A program made the position numbers and the translations under genes. A stretch of DNA of 64,000 nt. It comes from Sipunculus nudus. Taxonomy: Eukaryota > Annelida > Sipuncula > Golfingiida > Sipunculidae. Positions 37,474 through 52,200 of this stretch are shown here, piece by piece (positions within the stretch are counted from its first letter, which is position 1; each line of letters begins with the position of its first letter). The stretch lies in contig CM049319.1 in NCBI GenBank assembly GCA_026874595.1, positions 3,130,601 to 3,194,600 of the forward strand. The letters are read 5' to 3'. The notes under the pieces are model-generated. The model was not told the DNA's origin. It saw only the letters and a list, made by a program, of their open reading frames with translations, and did not search any database.

Positions 37474-39622
37474 GGTCTCCTAAATATATGACTTTTGTTG
37501 ACTGAAAAACAGCATTTTTATTCAGAAATTAAAAAATACCTTTAATATACCGTAAATTTAACCTATGATTAACCCTATAAAACAGGGTGTCTCAACAAAT
37601 AAAATACATTTTTTTCCAGGTGTTTGGACACTTTGTTTTGCATTTTATAAATTGTAGGCTCCGCAGATACAGGGAGCACGGTGGCCACGACAACACCCGC
37701 CCCAGCCACATCATCAACCGTGCACAGGGTAAGTGATAGATTGATGTTTTCAGACTCCCAAGATGACTCGTCCCTTTCATCTGGAGTTAAGCCCCTTATG
37801 ATAACGCCCAAATTCCCTAAAATTCCCGCTTAGCTTGATAAAAGGAAGCGGGCACAAGTGATTTTAAAAATAATTAATGTGAATCAGAAAATCAAATTAG
37901 ATTTACCAGCAATTGTCTATTTGGTCAGACAATGATTTTTATATAAAAAAAAATGATTGGAAAACTGTGCTTGATGGGTCAGCAGAGCAAGAGTTCACTG
38001 GTCTCTAATACGGGACTACTCGATTGCAAATAAAACCATGAAATAGACTTTGCTGCTCCATGAACCACGATGAATTTCACCTGAGGCAGGGGAGAGTCCT
38101 GTGTGTGTCGAAGTTGGCACACAACTTGTAGATTCATAGCAGCAGATTAACTATGTAAAATCTTTCCAATGCTTAGCAGTGCCTTGCATATCTTTTACTT
38201 CCATAATATAAAAGAAGTTCAAACAAAGCCTGGATGTATACTGTCTTACGCATGGAAGACATTATGCCCCGTGTCTATAGGCAGTAACGGGAGGAGTAAG
38301 TATATTTCACGTGTGTGACCCTTTTGCATATTCATATATGAATCTTCTGCATATTCATGTATGGCCCTTTTGCATGATTCTGCTATAAACGTCCTATAAA
38401 TAACTGTGGTTTGTACATTCCGTCATTATGACATTGACAGAAGGGATGAAGTAAATCCTGTCAAGGTGACGTCACCCTCTCCGAGGAAAACTGCCTCCAT
38501 TTGAGGTTTTTTGATAATAAGGTGATAAGGATATTCGTGAGCTTGATGTGACAACATATTGCTTATTCTCCAGAGACAGATCAATATAGATTAAGATAAC
38601 ACGACATGCATTACGCCAGGTGTTCATCAATATCATTCCTCGACCAGATAATTGTTATCGGCTTGGAAAAATCGACCAAACTGTTTCTGATTTTCTCTTG
38701 AACAAAAAGTAAGTTTACTCTGGATTTATTATTGGTGGCTTGATTAATAAAATAACCCCCTGACACTAAGAAGAATCATATAAGAACTCTTGAACCTAAA
38801 ATAACCTGCAACGGACCGTACATTTAATATTACCAGTGCTTATACTTTTTATTTACTGTTAATTATTTTCATTTCGACTGTATCAAAATCTTCAGAACTA
38901 AATTATACATTTTTCATATTGATATCAACAATGTTAGGATATAATTCCATCAAAAGCTTAATTATTGTGGTCTGTAAGTTACCTATTGTAAGTTAATTAC
39001 TACTATAATTTTTACGTCTACGTGGGTAATGAGCTATTTTCATTCCCCTGCCGTCAGTCCGACGTTCGTCCTTTCACTCTAACCATTTGAGCGGTAATTA
39101 AATAATTTAATGGGGATATAATTTCTTCTGGCAGATGTGTATCCACAAAAACTTGTTCAAGTTCGGAGATTGGGGACCTTAGTCTAATTTTTTAATGTCC
39201 CAGCGCAGCATTTTGTTGGCACATTTCTCAATAACCACTGAATGGAATATGAAATAAGGTGTGCTTGTTGGCCTTAATAAATTAGCTGTAAATGCTTCAC
39301 TAAGCTGGTGACGCCATCGACAGTATCTTAATTTTCATGAATTTTTATTACATTATAACTTTTTGTTATGTGAGCAGGATATCCCGCCAAAAAATTAAAC
39401 ATATGTATTTAATTTCTTATACATAACAACAAAATCTCGGTCAGTTTGAAGACGGGTCACCTTGACCTAATAGAGTCAGAGCTCTTTGTTAAAAAAATCT
39501 TGTCAGCGGCATTCTCAAGAAAACTTAACATGGGTACTCCATTTGTACAGTGGAGATGTAAAACAATAAGGTCTTGGTCAAGTTGAAAGATGGGTCATTT
39601 TTGCCTTATACTATTGCTAAGG

Positions 39623-39690
<68 letters not shown>

Positions 39691-40408
39691 TTTTACAGGT
39701 AATCCCCTACACAGTGTTTAATACCATACATGTCTGTCTCACTTGTAAAGTTTACGCATTTACATACATCTTTAGTTGAAGTATACGACTTAAACGAGGG
39801 ACTTAACACTTGTGCAGATACAGTTGTTCTGTAGCTGTTACTTTTACCATCCAGACACAATGTCCTTTGGTCTGAGACCTCTTGTTACTTCCACTGATAT
39901 TCTGGTTCTTTATACAGCAGCAGACCAATAAGCCGGCTACCCAGATCTCTTGCATTAAACCTACTTCTTGCGGAGGTAAACACTGTTTTTTCTGGCATGT
40001 GCATGTTTATATGTGCTATGGCAAGGACCGTGATAGTTGACGAGCATCTTGTGTGTTTTATGCATGATGAACTTGGTCCTGTAGAATAAATTATTCTAAA
40101 ATCCAGTATTACAATATTTCCGTTTGTGATACATTAACATGTTTATGTTCGCATGAAAAGGTGTATACTGTAATTATTATATTTCAAAACGCAGAAATTA
40201 TTAAAAACTTCAACTCACGCAGTAAGACAATCGTTTCAGCAGACTAACAAATAAGCAGCACCCTGTACGGTTTACTTCGCACGCGTGCGCATTGATTCCG
40301 ATGCTCCAATATATTCTACACATGCACCCTCACACACACTCACATTATTTCTAACATACATATACACTGAGGAGTTTCTTGCTTGTGTGATAGATACTGC
40401 ATTTCCAA

Positions 40409-40463
<55 letters not shown>

Positions 40464-42899
40464 TAACGTTGCATCTTCTTATCATAAAACCTTCATAAAT
40501 GTCTTTAAATCTTTATATCTCATGAATGAATACTGTTTTGCAAGGCATTTACAAACATGTTTAGTTAAACGTATCCCTAGTTACCGTATAGGGAATAATT
40601 ATTACTATCATTACATATAAAAGATGTTACATCTAGGCAAGTATGAACTCTTCAGTTTGATTAGAAATTGATACAAAAGATCCAGTTTTCAATGGTTTGC
40701 TTTGGCATTTAATGTGCTTATCCATCTTGGACAGTTTTATCTGGGATTAGTGGCGTCACCTGTTTTTTTTCATTGTACAGGGAAATGTATGGTTTATTTT
40801 CAGGATGGCAGCTGGCACTCGTGTGACTGGCAGTGATATATCTGACTTTTCATAGCTGATATCAGATACGTTTGTTAAACCGGGCATCATGGACAGCCTG
40901 AATAAATTAGGTGGTTCTGATGTGATTAGCACAAGTGAAATCTCAGCAAATCAGTCCTTGATTAAAATATCTATACTAACGCTCCAAATTCTCAAATATA
41001 ATTGCATGCATGGAATGCCTTAGAATTTGTCATGTTAGACAACTTGGAAAGCTTGTTAGTTCCACTGATTTTAGCCAGTAAGTCGTAAGGTTTTTGTGTG
41101 CTGTCTTTCCTCCAGCCGTCCGTCTGTTACCTGGGCACAATTCGTAACCATCTGGAAAGTTCTTGCTTATTATCCGAACCGGTCCTGGTGAAACGTTTTT
41201 TATACGAACTTGGCAGTTAAGTCCATATCTTGCTGTTATGTCCTTCCGACATAATTTTTCATTTTAAATCTACTTTGATAGGTCCCTAGATTCTTCTTAT
41301 TCATAGAAAAATAACAAAACTCGTTTCATAAAATGTATTCAAGCTCCGAAAGTAAAATATAATCACTATGCCCGAACACCTGATTCCTTTATTTAGAAAA
41401 AAAGTTGTCTCTTTGTTTAATCGTTTGAAGGTTGTCAAATCAGATTCCGTTAATTTTTTTTTTTTTTTTTTGCGTGTCCTTGTATGATCAACTGTCGTCA
41501 GTTTGTCAACAAACATGGTTGATTACGTATTGGGATATCGTTTTTCGTCACAGACCTATTTAGAATAAAGGGAATAATAATAATAAAAATATTAATAATA
41601 ATAATAATAATAATTATTATTATTATTATTATTATAATTATTATTATTATTATTATTATTATAATATACGAGGTCCACATTAAAGACTGAACCCTCCTTA
41701 CACATGGACAAACATTGAGGCACCAGTTCATGTAGGATCGGATGTTCTGTTTGCATCTTGAAAAGTATCTTACAGATCAAATGACTGCACTTTATAGCAT
41801 GAATACATGTATTTGCAGAACTTTTGTACTTCACTTTTACCATTTTTTAGAGCATTTCAGTATTCAGCATTTACTCACAGGACATGCATGCGCATGTTAC
41901 CGTATCCACTGAGTCCTTTTTACATATGAGATGGACAGTTATAAAATCAAGTTTTGAAATTGACAGATTTTATATTGAAATGCTTTTTTGGCAAATATAT
42001 TACTGTTTATTTCTTATAAAACCCACTAATTTTATATCATTTAAACAATATTCGGTAGTCTTAAAGGGACCCAATCACCTATCTGACCTTCATAAACTAA
42101 AGGACTTTTAAAAAATTGGTCAGAAAACGTGGATGTCACCGCACACAGGCTGCCTGTTTTTCTCTGTATCAATGTGTTTATAATATGTGGTGGCCCGCCA
42201 GAATAAAGCAAATTCAACAAGGGCTTTTGGCAGCAAGTCAGATATGCCAGAGCTTTGCAAAAGGCGTTTTGCAACAAGTAACCTCTCTGCCTTCGCATAT
42301 ATGCAACCTACCACCTTAGCATACACATTCTTCCCGTTTGTCACCATTGGTGTGTCTACAAACTTGTTGTTGACATAAAAATTCTTACATCCTTCACGAT
42401 GGCCATATAAGACATTTTTACAACCGAAATTATCCTAAGATCATTTATATATACACAGAGGAAGTCAGAAAACACATAAATTGTTTTTCAAAAGGTAGGT
42501 CATTAGGCACCTTTAAGACCAAATTATTATACATATTTTTATTATGAAGTACAATAGAATCTCTTCCTTTTACATGAGGGTCTGAAAATAGTTTTTAACA
42601 TGTAAATTATCGATAGTTATAAAAATAAAGGAAGGATTTTCACTAGTGTTGATGTATGATAATTACCTGTCTCGCTTCCCCAGTTGACTGTTCGACCTTG
42701 GCCTCCATGGAGACCACTCTTCAGAGCCTCAGGAGCATGGTTACGTTCCTGGTGGTCATGGTGGTTCTCCTCCTTCTTGGCATAGCGGCTCTACTGGTCT
42801 ATCGTTACCGAGAGTTTCTGAAGAACTTGCTGTCCCGCGGAGGTACATCGGTGAGATTTTCCTTTTTCTATCTGACAAATTTGTGTTGTCTTCTTCTTC

Positions 42900-42954
<55 letters not shown>

Positions 42955-43146
42955 ATTTATTGTTATTGCTCTATCTTTAATCTACCTTTCTTCCAAAAGT
43001 TAAATCATTTGTTCCTACGGGGATTATTCATGTAATCAGTTTTATTATTTGTTAGATAATTATAATTATTATTTTGTAATGGGATATCAATTGTCGAGGC
43101 ATATGTGGACTGAGCGTTTGGAATCACTCTCTCCTATACCCCTCTC

Positions 43147-43231
<85 letters not shown>

Positions 43232-46200
43232 TATATATATATAACACCTTCCTGCATACATGCATTTTAATGTGTTCAAACATTCTGCTATGGAGATGAC
43301 CCCTGTTCTATTCAATTAACACAAACATATATCTTGCTCATGAATAATGCAGGAGATTTTTCTCAGTCAAAAAAGACTGTCGTCCGTGGATAACAATGTG
43401 ATTAGTTTAACGGATATGACTAATGGCCATAAAGGCTGAATAATGACGGACAACGCCAATCACGAAATAAACATAGCAGTCATGTTGATTAGAAATTTTC
43501 TCGGATTGAAAATATGGGACGAAAACGAACTGGAGCTCATGGTGGCTGAGATAGAATTAATTCCTCATATTTAAATAATCACGGTCTATCCCATACCCTA
43601 ACGCATATCCTTGGTTATATTCCTCACTGAATCGGTTGCACACCATACCTCATTGAAAATCCCGTATATTAGAAATATACTCCACTCATATGCTGAATCG
43701 ATCTTCAAGCAAAATAACATGACGTCTATTAATGTATGGCGAAACGTTATAGAATATTTGTAGTGAACTACATTAGTAGAGACGCTCTACATAAATTCGC
43801 TTTGACACTTACACAGATACCTGAATTACAGACAGCTTTGTTTATTTGATAATAAAGACAGTTGTTTATAATGATAGCATCAATAGCTTAGCGTTATTAT
43901 AGCGTTATTAGCCTAGCGTTAGACATTCATCCTAAGTACACTAGGCTATGTCTGCTTAAGGCCACAGGCTTAGACTAAGTGATTTATTGTTCGATAACGT
44001 TTATTATTATTATTATTCGATTTATTGCTTTAAATTTATTTTTGTGTTTTTTTTGTGGGGACATACACGTTAAATTTAATTAAACCTTACGTTTGTGCTG
44101 GTGTATTTTAATAATTTTATACCATGATTATGGATCAGTGATATAACTATGACAGGTGTATTTTTCTTAAAAGGGAGGAGGTGTGAAGGAAGCCAAACCT
44201 ACTGAGGAAACACAGCACTTAAACACACAGGTAGGGGACCAAACGGGCTAAGCCTCGATAAATAAGAATAAACTTACAGGTAGGCATTGAAATCTTTCTG
44301 GCTCCACAGAATACAGTTTGTATCGTTTTTACAGTCATGTTTGTGATCATGTATCCTTTCAGATAAAACTTTGAATTTGAAGATCAGCACCAGATTCAAC
44401 ACCCCACTGAAAAAAAACCATAAGAGACTTTTGAATTTGAAAATCCAAGAAAACTAATTTTAATTGACTCCTGTTTGTAATCCTCAGTCTGTCACTTAAA
44501 TATAATGATGTACTACCTCTGTCTGTTTCATAATGTTGTTTTCTTTTTATCTCCATTGGTTTTTTTTACTAACTTTCACGTAACATAGTTTATACTACTA
44601 TCAGCGGTAAGAATATCGTCAAATATTGAAGCTTTTTTTAGAAATCATGTGATTTCTTGTTTACTCCAACTGAATATTAATGGGCTGTAGGTCATTCCTG
44701 CTGAAATATCTCTATGATGAATATATGTTTATCTAAACAATCTTTTGGTACACACGGTACATGCGCCATTTTTGACAAACAGAAAACAATGTTACCTAAG
44801 TGGGTTGGTTGTACATTAATGGCGAAACGCCTGGTTTGTCTGACTTCCCGCCAAATGTCCTTATTTTACGTGTTTGTGTGATTTTGGCGGAACCCCCCCC
44901 CCCCCCCATGTTATGAACAAGCTGATATAAACGAAACGAAATCTGTGTGGTGTTGGATCGGCATTTTCTGGCCCTGTTTTCATAAGAGTTTCAAGGGATT
45001 ACCTTTAGTTAATAGACGTCAGATAGTTTTAATGTTTCTGGTTCCTTGCATATAATACTTCGGGAAAACTTGTTATCCCTGCAATGATCAGAGTCATTCA
45101 ATAACCAATGCAACCTACTGGCCATAGACGTATCTTTCGAGACAAAGTTTAGCCCCTAACTTTGTTGATTTAATGGTTTTTAGCTCAGCTGACTGAAAGT
45201 CATCTGAGCTATAGCGATTCCTCTTTGTCCATTGTCCGTCTGTCCGTTTATCTGTCCGTTCTTTAACAAGGCAAAAATCGTAACCACTGGACCTACAATC
45301 TTCTTACTTGACATACAGAGAGGTACATAAAAAATCTCCTTGGAAACCTGAAATTAAGTCTCTGTTCCCCATATCCTCCGAGTAATGGGGCCCAGAAATA
45401 CCCCCCCCCCCCCGGAATAATGGAAAATTTGATACAAAAGTTCAAGAAACTGAACAATTAATGCATTGATTACTATGATTACTTGCATAGATATTTTTCA
45501 TGCATATATATTTTTCATGAAATGTTTCATCAGTTTCTGCAGACTGGTGGCGCCACCTGTATTTTTTCATTTTTTTTAGCTCAGATGAGCTATAGCGATC
45601 ACGCTTTGTCCGTCGTCCGTCCGGCCATCCAGTCGTCTTTCCGTTAACAGGGCACAAATCGTAAAGCTGGACCTGGCATCTTCTAACTTGACATCAAGGG
45701 AGGCCAATTAAAAATCTCCTTGATAACCTGGATGTAGGTCTCTGTTACCCATATTCTTCGAGCTACCGGGCTCCGAAGTAACCCCCAGAATAATAGAAAA
45801 TTTGATACAAAAGCTCAAGTATCTGAACAACTAATGCATTGATCACCATGATTCTTTGCATAGATATTGATCATGGAATGTTTCATCAGTTTCTGCGGTC
45901 TGGCGGTGCCACCTGTATTTTTTCGATTTTTACGAATTTTTTTCTTTATTTTTGAGACCTCTTTAAGATGTGGTCATCTGTTAACATGGCACAAATTGTA
46001 AAGGCTGGACCTAGAATCGTTTCTCTTGACATGCAGGGAGGCCCATGAAAAGTCTCTGTGGTTTCTGTTACCCATTAACTCTGAACTATGGAGCTCTGAA
46101 GTACCCTCCAGAATAACGGAAAATTTGAAACAAAAGCTCAAGTATCTGAACAACTATTGCACTGATCACCATGATTCTTTGCATGGATATTGATTATGGA

Positions 46201-49200
46201 ATGTTTCATCAGTTTCTGCAATCCGGTGGCGCCACCTGTATTTTTCGATTTTTACGATTTTTTTCTCAATTTTTAGACATCTTAAGATGCGTTCATCTGT
46301 AAACAGGGCACAAATCCTAACCACTACACCTGGAATATTCTAACTTGACATCTAGGGGATCCATGAAAAGTCCCAGGCGAAACCTGAAATTAGGTCTCTG
46401 TTAAGTATATTCTCCAAGCTATCGGGCTCAGAAATGCCCCCAAGAATCATCAAAAGTATGATATAAAGTACCATTATCTGAAAAACTAATGCATTAATCA
46501 CCATGATTCTTTGCATGCGTTTTGATCATGGAGTCTTTCATTAGATCCTGCAGACTGGTGGCGCCACCTGGATTTTTAAAAAAAAGTTTAACCCTTTTTT
46601 TCTATTTTTGAGACCTTTACAAATGCGGTCGTCCGTTAACCTGGCACAAATTTAACAATTGGTCCTAGAATTCTCTAACTTGACATCCAGGGAGGTCTGT
46701 GAAAAATATCCTTGGAAACTTGAAATTAGGTAAAAAAAATTTGATACCAAGCAGGGCACAAATCATAACAATTGGACCTGAAATCTTCTAACTTAAAATC
46801 CAGGGAGGTCCATGAAACGTCTCCCAGGAAACGTGAAATTAGGTCTCTGTTACCCATATTTTCTGAGCTATGGGGCTTATAAGCACCCCTCATAATATCT
46901 GAAAATTAGGGCACAAATCATAACGATTGGGCCCAGAATCTTCTAACTTGATATCCTTAGAGTTCCTAAAAAGTTCTCCCCAGAAATCTGAAATTCTGTC
47001 ATTGTGACCTATATTCTCAGGGTTTTGGGGTATGTTTGAGCACCCCAGAATTAATGCAAAATACACATACTCTTGATGAACTTAAGCGAATATACATGAA
47101 CAATGTTGCAACCTACATTATCGTAATTAGTTGCCTGTGCAAGGATATATTTTGTCAACATGTCAGTCGGCTGAGCGTCATGACCCAGGAGTCACTTATT
47201 ACAATTTTTATCTCAGCTGACTATAAGTCATCTGAGCTATAGTCGTGGTCCATTGTCCGTCGTCCGTCCGTCTGTTCGTCCGTCCGTCCGTCCGTCCGTC
47301 CGTAGATGTGGCACGTTTTGAAACCGTAAGACCTAGGAATCCAAAATTCAGAATAATGTTAGATGTCCCCAAGATCTCCTACCAAGCCGAAAACTGGGTC
47401 TTTGCGACTTCGTTCCTTTGAGAAATTAAAGAAAAACCTCAATTTTTTATTAAAATCCTATTTTCACACTTCAGGACTGCCTAATATCAAAACCACTCAT
47501 CTGTTTTTCCTCATATTTACCATAAATATTCCTCTATATAGTTCCTATGTACATGCCAGAAATTAAGTCTGTAAAGTATAAATTCTTTAAGTTATGGGCC
47601 CAAACATTATGGACTTTGTAAAAGATCAGGAAAAATAATAACTCACTTAAAATGAAAAATTTTGAAACTAGAGTCTATTTTCTCAAGTATATAACTATGT
47701 TTAATTAAGATTCAATTGTTTACCCAAAATTAGTTCTGAATTTTGTAAATTTTTTAAGTTATTAGCATAAAAAAAAATCAGTACCTTAAATTTTGCCCAA
47801 CTTTGACCATGGCACTTTTTTTCCTGTAAGCACCATTGATTTAATTTTCACAGCATGTAAACATAAATATTTAGTTTGTCTAAATCTGAAATTTGAAAAT
47901 AAAAGCTTGAAAATTAAGCTAGTTATTGATTTTTTTTTCTGTAGTCACTTGCTTTGATTACAGATGCAGGGTCCCACTCCAAGTCACTGGAAGTCAGCTA
48001 TGCCATGGTTTCTGATTTGTTACAGTCACTGGGGGAGAACCCCTGCTGTGACAGGTGTACAGTTATTCTCATATCACCCCCCCCCCCCCCCCCCAATCAC
48101 CCCCCCCCCCCCCAACCCCCGCAAACCCAACCCACCAAGTGTTATGCAGTAATTGTTATCTTTCACTGTATCTCCTTAATTGTAATGCTGTTTCCACTCC
48201 GATATGCAAATATTTTCCTTGAAAAAATAATTCAAGGTGTAATCCCAAAGATGCAATGTTGTGTAATGTAGCATTTTTAAAGAAATCAATTTTCTTTTAA
48301 ATGATTTTAACAAATATAAATGAACCCATCAGTATGCTTAAATTATTATTAAATATGAAGCACATTATGGATAAATAAAGACACAATTAAAAATTGTGAA
48401 ATCTAAATCAAGTTATATTTTTTGATATTTATTGTTTTGCAGATTTAAAAGATATATTTTTGTGGTAAAAAATAAATAAAAATTTGTATGCATGATGTGG
48501 TGTTATCTGACAAGATTGAGATTTATGATGATGCAATTGAGAATTATGAATCAATTTTTATGTTCAGATATATATGTTAAATTGGAAATGTATAGAAATA
48601 TAAACTTAAATTAGTAAATAATTGATGTGATAAAAAAATCAGGATTAAATACAAACATTTGTTCATTATTTTCCTGCCTCAGCAGAATTTGAGATCAGGC
48701 TTTGTTTGCCCTGTTTTATGTTGTTAATTAGCTATATTTCAGCTGTATACATTACATAAAAAAAAATACATATAATTAAAAAAAAATATTATGCAAAAAA
48801 ATAGATTCAATTGAACAAATGTGTAAACTACTGAAATGTCAACAGTTAATCAAAAAACCAACTAATGAACATGGTAATAGTACAGATCATTTGTTCACAA
48901 ACTGCTCACATGCTTTAGTTTCAACATTAGGAAACACATGGTCAGGTCACAAAATATTTTTGCAACAATTTCTTGCTCATCAATACAAACCAATCATATA
49001 AACCAACCATGGCCTTTATTACCTCTTCCTCTTACATTTTATCTCCATTAGATATTATTTTAGATTTTTACCTTCAAGGTTAACGTCAGCTGAGCACAGT
49101 GACCCATAGGTCGCTTGTTTTCTCTGTTTTTGAGACCTTAAAAGATGCGGTCACCTGTTAACAGGGAACATATCGTACCCACTAGACCTAGAATCTTCTA

Positions 49201-52200
49201 ACTTGACATCCAGGGAGGACCATGGAAACTCTCCTTGGAAACCTTAAATAAAGTCTCTGTTACCCATATCGTCCGCGCTATGGGGCTCAGAAATAACCCC
49301 CCCCCCCCCCCTCAGAATAATGGAAAATTTGATACAAAAGCTCAAGTAACAAAAAAATAATGCATTGATCATCATAATTCTTTGCATGGATATTGATCAT
49401 GGGATTTTTCATCGGTTTCTGCAGACTGGAGGCACCACCTGTATTTTTTCAATTTTTTAGATAATTTTTTTTTTCTCTGTTTAAGAGACCATTAAAGATG
49501 TGGTCATCTGTTAACAGGGCACAAATCGTAACTACTGGTCCTAGAATCTTCTCACTTGACATTCAGAGAGTTCCTTGAAAAATATCTTTGAAAACCAGAA
49601 ATTAGGTGCCTGTTACCCATATCTTCCCAGCTATAGGGCTCTTAAGCACCCCTCAGAATAATTAAAAATTTGATACCAAAGTAGTGCACAAATCATAACC
49701 TTGGACCCAGAATCTTCTAACTTGACATCCTGAGAGTGCCTCAAAAGTTCTCCCTATAGAAACCTGAAATGGGGTCACTGTGACCTATATTTTGAGAATT
49801 TCGGGGTATGTTTTAGCATCCCAGATATAATCCAAATTTGTCATCAAATTTGGTGTGCTTATGGGCCTTGATGAACTTGAGCTTATATGCATGAACGATG
49901 ATGCCGACTATATTATCTTAATTAGTCGTCTGTGCAAGGACCTATTGTCAACATGTCAGTCGGCTGAGCGTCATGACCCATGGGTCACTTGTTTTAACAA
50001 GTGTCTTAGATGGGTCCAATTGATTTTGTCCCACCGGTCATGCATGACTGTAGCTGTTAATCATTAGTGGTTTATTGGTAAACAAGGGTTATAACCATAG
50101 CAACAGAATGTGGTTTGTTTCATTATAATGTACAGTTTCATTTTTTTCATCATTAATGATATATCTATTCCCCAAAACAACATTTTCCTTGTGTATATAA
50201 CCACTGCTTGATACAGCTAATTTTGAATATTAAATTACAGCATTAATAGCCCAGTAAACATGATAATTATTGTATCCCCAGACATAATCGGGGGATACAA
50301 TGGTTTCATTACGGTCCCGCCGCCGCAGAAAAAGTTTGTGAGCGAGATAACTCAAAAAATATTACACGGATCTTTATCAAACTTTAAATGAGCATAGATT
50401 TCAGTAAGAGGATAAAGCCTATTTAAAATCGGGTCATGACCTTATCTAGGAGAGTGACCTTGACCTTTAATATGTCCATTTTTGCTGAAAATCACTCAAA
50501 ATCTTCAAATCTCAAGCAGGCTTGCATGGATTGGTCCAAAAATCAAGGTGACCGGAAGTATCCTTTTCTTGTTTTTACTCCTTTTAATACCCCCATAATT
50601 GCCACTTGACAGTACTGTAAGCATTATAAGTCAAAAACTAATGGACAGAATTCTTTCATATTATGAAAATGTAGAGAGATGGGTTATGGGATGAGATCTA
50701 TTTAGATTTGGGTAATGACCTTTACCGTGAGAGTGGACTTGACCTTGAATATTTCCATTTTTTGGTGAAAATCACACACCTCTCATGCTATCTCCAGTTT
50801 TGATAGTCATATAGATTCCAAACTTGACTTATGGATGGCCCACCATTAAAGTAAGAAACCTTTATTTTCTAGGGTCATAGTTTCAAAGGTCAAGGTCACA
50901 TGACTCACATCTTTTAAAATATTTTGGATGCATTTTAAGTCAAACTGTTCATCCAAGATCTTCTATCTTAAATATATAGCTCAAATGCCAATAGTGGATG
51001 ATCCATATAAATTTTGGGATCGCACTGTCAAAGGTCAAAGCCACAAAAACCATCTGTCCAAACGTTAGTTCCGGATGATTACTCCAGCTTGGATCGATAT
51101 ATGGATTTCAAACTTGACTTATATATGGCCCATCAATAAAACAAGAATTCTATTGATTTTGGGGTCATTGCGTCAAAGGTCAAGGTAAGGGATCTTTTAA
51201 AGGATTGTGGAAGCATTTTAAGCCAAACCTTTCATCTTGCACATATAGCTCACTCCAATAGAGGAAGATCCATATTATTTTGGGTTACAGGGTCAAAAGG
51301 TGAAGGTCACAGGAGCCATATGCCCTTAAAATCATTTATTGGTGATAATTCCAGCTTGGATTGTTAAATCGGTTTCAAACTTGACTCAAAGATGGCCCAT
51401 CAATAAAGCAAGAACCTATTGATTTTGAGGTCAAAGGTCAAGGTCACAGGACCAACAAACTTTTCATCCCAGGCCTTCCGTCATGCAAATATAGTTTACC
51501 TGCCAATGGGCGAAGATTCCTATTAATTTTCGGGTCACGAGATCAAAGGTCAATGTCACAGGACCCATCTGTCTTCAAATCTGTGGAAACAGGATTTTGG
51601 TCAATCCCATAATGTTGAAGTACTGCCTCTGTTTCCTTCAAATTTGACACAAACAATCTAAACCGAGATGTCGGACAAGTTCAAACATTTCTGACCTTGG
51701 CCCTGTTACGTGTAAAAATACACTTCAGCAGAAGGGTGCCTATTTTAGACAGGGGTATGTTTTATTTGTCTTGGGATACAACGGCATCTCCGATGCCAGA
51801 AATTTCTAGTTTACACTGTTTCTGAAAGTATCGTTATACCCAAAACACAGCATCTGCGTTAAATATTTGTAAAACTGAATATGGGGTTTACGTTTTATTA
51901 TAATCTGTGTGAATATAATGTCCTACTTGATTGAGAACAAGTTTTAACAGAATGATAAACAATGGGGTTGTAGCTTGAAACTGCGGGTTAAATATTTGGC
52001 ATAACATACGCTTACTCTGATTTAAACAAGTCTGGCCTTCTGCCAGCGCCTTGGCAGCCGTCAATGAAAAACTGGAAGGTCGCCTTCGAATCAGTGGCTA
52101 GGATAGATGAGAGAGAATGGATGTAACAAGATTACTTTTAAGGAGTGTATTTTTATAGACAAATTAATCCACGTTTGCATGCAACAAGCAATATTTTTTT

